A stretch of DNA of 64,000 nucleotides from Lunularia cruciata (Eukaryota > Streptophyta > Marchantiopsida > Lunulariales > Lunulariaceae): positions 62,029,965 to 62,093,964 of the forward strand of contig OX419758.1 of NCBI GenBank assembly GCA_948567375.1. Reading direction: 5' to 3'. Below the pieces are notes generated by a model. The model saw only the letters and a program-made list of their open reading frames with translations. It did not search any database and had not been told where the DNA came from. The translations under genes and the position numbers were made by a program. The number at the start of each line of letters is the position of its first letter. Positions within the stretch are counted from its first letter, which is position 1. Positions 59,418-64,000 of the stretch are shown piece by piece.

Positions 59418-60159
59418 GATCTGAACATCTACTTCAGGAGATCACAAATCTTCTTGTTCAATAAAATATATGGCTAGTAGATCCTTCTTGGTCATCACAA
59501 TTACTTTCTTGAGGGCCAAACTCAGCTGCTTCTTATATAGCTTGTTGTTGTCCCACAATTATTTAAATGTTACATTGGCTTGAGTGGATGCCAAATCTGC
59601 CATAATATTGTATTGGGGTACTCCCTTGAGTTTCACCTTCTTTGACTTTGTCTTAGGGTTCAAAGTCTCTCCTGAATCCAACTTTAGTTTGTGTTGTTTC
59701 AGAATGTTGATTGGATTAGCGGTGGTATGGAATCAAGGTACTTTGGGTTTACCCATCTTGGCTTGAATCAGATCCTCAACTTTGGATTTGATGTCAACCA
59801 CAAAAACTAGAAGTTTCATCTTTGGGTTTACCTCCAAACTCATTTCCTAAGTTCTCTGCAATGCCTCTTGAATTTTTTTTTGCAATGCTTTAGCTTTGGC
59901 TTTTGCCATGATTTTCTCCTCTTTGGAAAATAGGATTGACTTAGGCCAAAGTCTTTTTGCCTTTCTTGTAGAAAAAAAAATAATGCTTACTTCTTTGGGA
60001 TCACGCTTCTTCTTCCTAGAGCATGTCTCAACTCACAATACATCAAAGTCTGGCCATTCTCCTTTTGGGCCAAGACTCCCTCCTTGAGGACATTTCTTGT
60101 TCAAGGGTTATAAATTCATGGTAGCATTGCCTTTTGCTTGACCAAACTCTGCACATATT

Positions 60160-60348
60160 TTACCAATGGATTTGGTTTTGGTGGTTGAGGACTTTGGTTA
60201 CTCCCATGACCCAATTTCTACATAGTGGAACATTCCCGATCTGACGTCTTGACTGAAGACAATTTAGAGACCAATGGCCCATGGAACCACAATTGTAACA
60301 CACACTTGGTGCAACATTTTTAGGTTTATTTTGGTTCTCAATTGGCAT
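60160..60348 (-). pseudogene. gag zinc knuckle of element H
   Basis: CYNCGSMGHWSLNC is an intact CX2CX4HX4C nucleic-acid-binding knuckle. The gag core upstream is lost at the F3 boundary (60443). Confidence 0.8.
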
Positions 60349-60443
60349 TCTTCTTTGGGAAGCATTGCTAGTGTACTCTCATGGTCCATACCTTGGACCT
60401 TGGTACAATGTGTTTGCTTGAGGTTTTACCTCCTTGGTCTAGT

Positions 60444-63400
60444 TGTGGTGCCCACATTTTTTGTTTTTGTCAAAATAAAGAACAAAAAGTGTATAGAGAA
60501 GTCGGATTGCGTCTGTATGGCCAAAGGAGGCAAAGAAAATAGTCTTCGGGATGAAACCCAAAGTAAAGTGACTTCGGGTCATAAGGCAAAGTACTTGGAA
60601 ATGCCCTGTCAGCATACAACCCAAAGTAAGGAGTCTTTGTATTGAGGGGAGCTCAACCTGAGGTGAAGTCAGTCTAACAACCTTTTGTCGGGGTGAGAAA
60701 TTCAAGAAAGGACCGTTCAAAAACCGGCGGCCCATACGTGCAAAGTTTGATTGACAGTGACAAGTGCATGCAAGAGGTGTGATTTCTTGGTAGAAACTCG
60801 AAGTGACGAAAGACAAAGAAAGTGCAACTCTATAAAAATCAAACTTGCAATGAAGAAATGTCAAGCAATTTTCCTTCGCCGTTGAGAAGTCGTCTTGCAA
60901 GTGATAGTGGGAAGGGAAATAGAGTTGGAAACGCAATAGTGTGTAAGGGAGGAGTCACAAGAGTGAAATTGAGAGATAGTGAAAAGGCAGAAGAGATGGG
61001 AGGAGGAAAGAAGAACTCTGAATTTGCAATGAGAAATCATGCAATTCAAAGGTTAGATGTGATTGCTAGGATCAAAGTCTTGAGCCGACTTCGGATCACT
61101 TTCTTGGCCATGGAACTGGAATGTGAGCTTTCTAGGTTTCATGATAGAAATCATCAAGAGCAAGTGTCTCGATGGACCCGAGGAAGAAGGGAAGAGAGGA
61201 AATCTGGCTTGCTGGATAGAGTCAGATTGGAGACTCGTACTCGGGAAGGAAGTAGGCTCGGAGCAGGGGGCCACGTTCTTGGGGAAGGGAGAGATAGCTC
61301 AAGACACTCAAGAGGTGAGAGATGCATTCTCGTCAAAGTGGACGAAGAATGGGTACAAAGTTGAGAGCTACAAAGACCTTGTGAAGAGAGGAATTATGAG
61401 TGCACTGATGGCCATCTTGAAGCCGGAGAGAACCACGTATGTGATGAAACACCAAGCGGTGTTCTTTCACAAGTTATTTGTAGGAGAACCTATCAATTGG
61501 GCAAGGTGTTTCCATGGGAGGACAAGACAGATGGTGTGGAATCTGTGGGATAAATTGCCTCCACACTACATCGTGCCATTTGCAGCACATTTCTACCTCA
61601 GGTTGAATTTGCTGAACTTGGCGGAGCAAACTCGGATGGTGTTGACTTCCATCCTGATTTGAGAAAGGAGGTCGATGTTGAGGAGCAGCAATACATTTTG
61701 CAAATTAGGAGCACCGATGACTACTATACGAAGATGGGGAAGAACGTAGAGATTGAAGTAAGTACTCTAAACTCAAAGAAGAGAAGTCGGCAAGGTGAAG
61801 CCGAAGACACAAAGAAACCTTGGAAGACCAGGAGAGGCAACCTGAGGCGAGGTATGGTGGTGATCGAGTCGGAGGATGAAGACTCGGAAGGTGATGCCGA
61901 GCTCAAGACCAAAGACTCGGAACACAAGGAGAAGCCCGAGCTAACACTACAGAGTGGAGATATGAGTAGCGACAGCAATGAAGGAGGAGAAAGGACATCG
62001 GCACCAGCTGCTGTAGAAGAAGAAGAAGTGCAGGCAGAAATTGAAGCCGAGTACAACACGTAGTTGGAAGACGAAGTAACTGAGCCCAAAGAAAAGAAGA
62101 TTGCAATGCAGAGAGGAGTTCGCTCGAGACGGAAGGCAAAGTACAAAGCAGGTCTGAGTACGGTGAAGGAAGAAGCACATGAAACCTCGGGAAGTGAGGC
62201 ATCTATTATGATACGACAACTGTAGAGAAGAAGGCGAGTATCCAAAGAAGAAGAGGCAAAGAAGGAGATCACTCTACAGGTTGAAGTAGTTGCCAATGAT
62301 GGAGTGGAGTACCTGCAAGAAGTTGTGTGTCCTCTGTTGGTGAAGCTGGAGTACAGGAAGAAGGAGATGTAGTCGACTTGTCCAAAGGTGAAGAATGTGT
62401 TGCAGGTATTAGCAAGACTGGAAGAAGAAAACTCGGAGTTGAAGAAGAGTATAACCCGAGGTGAGGAGGAAAGAGAAGTATTGCGGGTAGAGGCATTAGT
62501 GAGAAGTCAGGTAATTGAAGACCTGAAGAGAGAAGTGCATTATTGAGAAGATCTTGTGAAGAAGAGTGACATAGCAAGGGAGAAACGAGTAGCAGAGTAC
62601 GAGATCTTGAAGCATCAATTTGTTGATTCAAGAGTAGAAGTTATCCATGCTATGGCAAGAGTCGCAGTGAAGGATCAAGAGCTTGATAGGGTGATGGAGA
62701 GTGTCGAGAAGAAGAAGCAACTCTGGTAGCAAGAGTTGGCAGCATGATATAGAGAAGAAGAAAGATTACGAGAGTTACTTCGTAATCAGGAGGAGAGAGT
62801 TGTACAAAAGGAGAAGGAGAAGGAGACCGTGAAAGCCAAGTTCAAAGCAGAATTGGTGATGTATAGGGAGGACTGGCTTGCGGATCAAGAACAAGAGCGG
62901 AAGATGAGATTGGAGCCTTTGAAGGAGATAGTTCTCCGGATGAATGCAATGCTAAGTACAGAGGCCAACGTTCAGATTGAAGAGACGAGACTATACGAGT
63001 TGAAGCTGTTGGTGCAGGAGACGAGGCAAAGACAGGCAAAGGATACAAATATAAATGCCTTGTTAATTAGTCTCAAAACTTGTGTAGACAAGAAGATCTT
63101 AGAGGTAGAAGACAACATTTCAATTAGATTAGACTTAGTGAAAATAGAGATAGAAAAACCTCGGAAACTTTGGAAAGAGGTTAAAGCCAAACCCAAAGTA
63201 GATAACATAGGAGTGCAAATGTCTTTGGAATTACCAATGGAGACATTAGAGAAGAGTGGGTTGAGAGATGAAGAATTAGAAGGGTTACCCACTAGTGCAA
63301 TTTCAGATCAGGAAAGAGAATTGCTGGAATTGGTAGAAGAGGTAGAAGATATGAAACCCGAGGACAGAGTAGTAGGAAGTAAATTTACCTTGGGTTTGGG

Positions 63401-64000
63401 TTTGAAAGCCGATGAAGAAGTAGACATCGGATCGGAGTAGTAATAGTTTTGAGATTTGAAGAGGTAGATATGAAGAGGTGCATTGTCATTTTGGATCTGT
63501 AGGTTAGAAAAGTTGTTGTAGAACGGTATAGTTGTTAGAACTGTTGATTGATTCACTACTTAAGAGTGACATTTGCAGTATCATGTTGTTTAGTGCTCAT
63601 TATTTCTGAGAATAGATAAAGCAAAGTGCTATGAAGTAGTGCTCGTCGCTTGAGCTTGATTCTGAGTATCAACTTTGTGATTGTGTTTGTGAGTGTGTGG
63701 AGAAATTCAAAGTGCAAGTCAGTGTGCTTGTAGGATGTTGGATTCCACAGCCTTGATCTTCATTCTGTGTGTTTGATCCTGAGTGAAGTGCAATCAGAGC
63801 AATGCCTTGACAGATCTGAGAGGAATTGTAGTATTGGTAGTATTCTGCATTTGTGAGTGTAGTGCGAGGTTGATGTGAAGCAATTTTGATCGAGGAAGTT
63901 GTGCCTTCAATGGAGGGGTGGAACAGAATTCTGAGGCAAAGTCGTTTTATAGTAAAGTGCCATTTTCGGGAGAGCCTGAATCATCACAATCAAGATTGTT
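60444..64000 (+). mobile_element. Element F3: best-preserved F-family copy, runs off the window
   Basis: Starts TGTGGTGCCCACATTTTTTG, as F1 does, next to the gag of element H. By alignment to F1, base 64000 corresponds to about 49700, so about 250 bp are missing. It carries the long coiled-coil frame (60830-63440) with fewer lesions than the other copies, then an AT-rich tail matching 49140-49700 of F1. Confidence 0.8.
60848..63440 (+). pseudogene. F-family long coiled-coil protein, copy F3
   Basis: About 860 codons. The N-terminal part (RNHAIQRLDVIARIKVLSRL, then after a shift near 61130 DWRLVLGKEVGSEQGATFLG, KHQAVFFHKLFVGEPINWAR, LWDKLPPHYIVPFAAHFYL) looks globular. It is remotely like the INWAR/INVG part of 'putative plant transposon protein' domains, which I cannot verify. 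From 61659 one frame runs 594 codons to TAG 63438-63440, with six or so single stops (first at 62061). It has a basic patch KKRSRQ, an acidic linker (IESEDEDSEGD) and then a very long Glu/Lys/Arg/Leu-rich coiled coil. No catalytic motif. It could be a gag-like protein or a captured host coiled-coil gene. Confidence 0.6.

Larger units (their letters stand above)
55467..60443 (-). mobile_element. Element H: decayed Ty3/gypsy retrotransposon, 5' end lost
   Basis: Minus-strand order: gag zinc knuckle (60348-60160), protease (59417-59148), RT (about 58700-57665), RNase H (about 57600-57100), integrase (57080-55500, split by a J solo LTR), then the 2.5-kb LTR. The 5' end is cut by element F3 at 60443. 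Many stops. Confidence 0.85.

Noticed and set aside
60439..60936. 165-codon minus-strand frame
   Set aside because: It crosses the boundary between element H and F3, so it cannot be an old gene. No domain.
61724..62296. 190-codon Ser-rich minus-strand frame
   Set aside because: Antisense shadow of the acidic part of the F3 frame; low complexity only.

Overview
The window is nuclear DNA from a land plant with a large, repeat-rich genome. The evidence is one five-exon plant GDSL esterase/lipase gene in a sea of nested Ty3/gypsy retrotransposons, with initiator-tRNA-Met-type primer sites in one family, solo LTRs and AT-rich spacers. A gymnosperm or fern is plausible, but nothing I can read fixes the clade. 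There is no bacterial or organellar gene set and no CRISPR.

Layout. 1-5480: a decayed minus-strand Ty3/gypsy element (A), with a foreign solo LTR exactly at its polypurine tract/3'-LTR junction. 5481-7860: old AT-rich repeat, including one copy of an unclassified repeat K. 7870-14580: a low-copy, higher-complexity island holding the GDSL gene (minus strand, 9281-10918, TATA box near 11060), a 49-bp tandem array just 3' of it and a weak two-exon candidate gene. 14580-17420: a second copy of K with a long (TA)n tract. 17420-17794: a MITE-like unit. 17800-20400: more low-copy sequence without a recognisable gene. 20400-22925: repeat DNA with short local duplications.

22926-30749: the only full-length LTR retrotransposon (D, 7.8 kb, minus strand). 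Its two 690-bp LTRs differ at one base by eye, and GTCC flanks both ends. It carries gag, protease, RT, RNase H and integrase, broken by four stops and two frameshifts, plus an extra zinc-knuckle reading frame between the primer site and gag.

31000-45242: stacked older elements. B is plus-strand and related to A. It is cut by a solo LTR of the A/B family, by a solo LTR of family S with perfect CAACT duplications, and by a long-LTR element E. E itself carries solo LTRs of the D family (one alone, then an inverted pair 37 bp apart) and another S solo LTR with perfect CATAC duplications.

45243-52887 and 60444-64000: three copies of a mobile family (F) of about 3.8 kb. F has TG...CA ends and one long reading frame: a globular N-terminal part, an acidic linker and a very long charged coiled coil. 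I see no reverse transcriptase or transposase motifs. Copy F1 sits inside a sibling (F2) in opposite orientation, which makes a misleading long inverted repeat. 52961-60443: a decayed minus-strand gypsy element H with a 2.5-kb LTR of the E type and a J-family solo LTR in its integrase.

Function: only the GDSL gene looks like an intact host gene. The rest is layered transposition followed by LTR-LTR recombination, with at least eight solo LTRs against one complete element. Family F and the extra reading frame of D are the most unusual things here.
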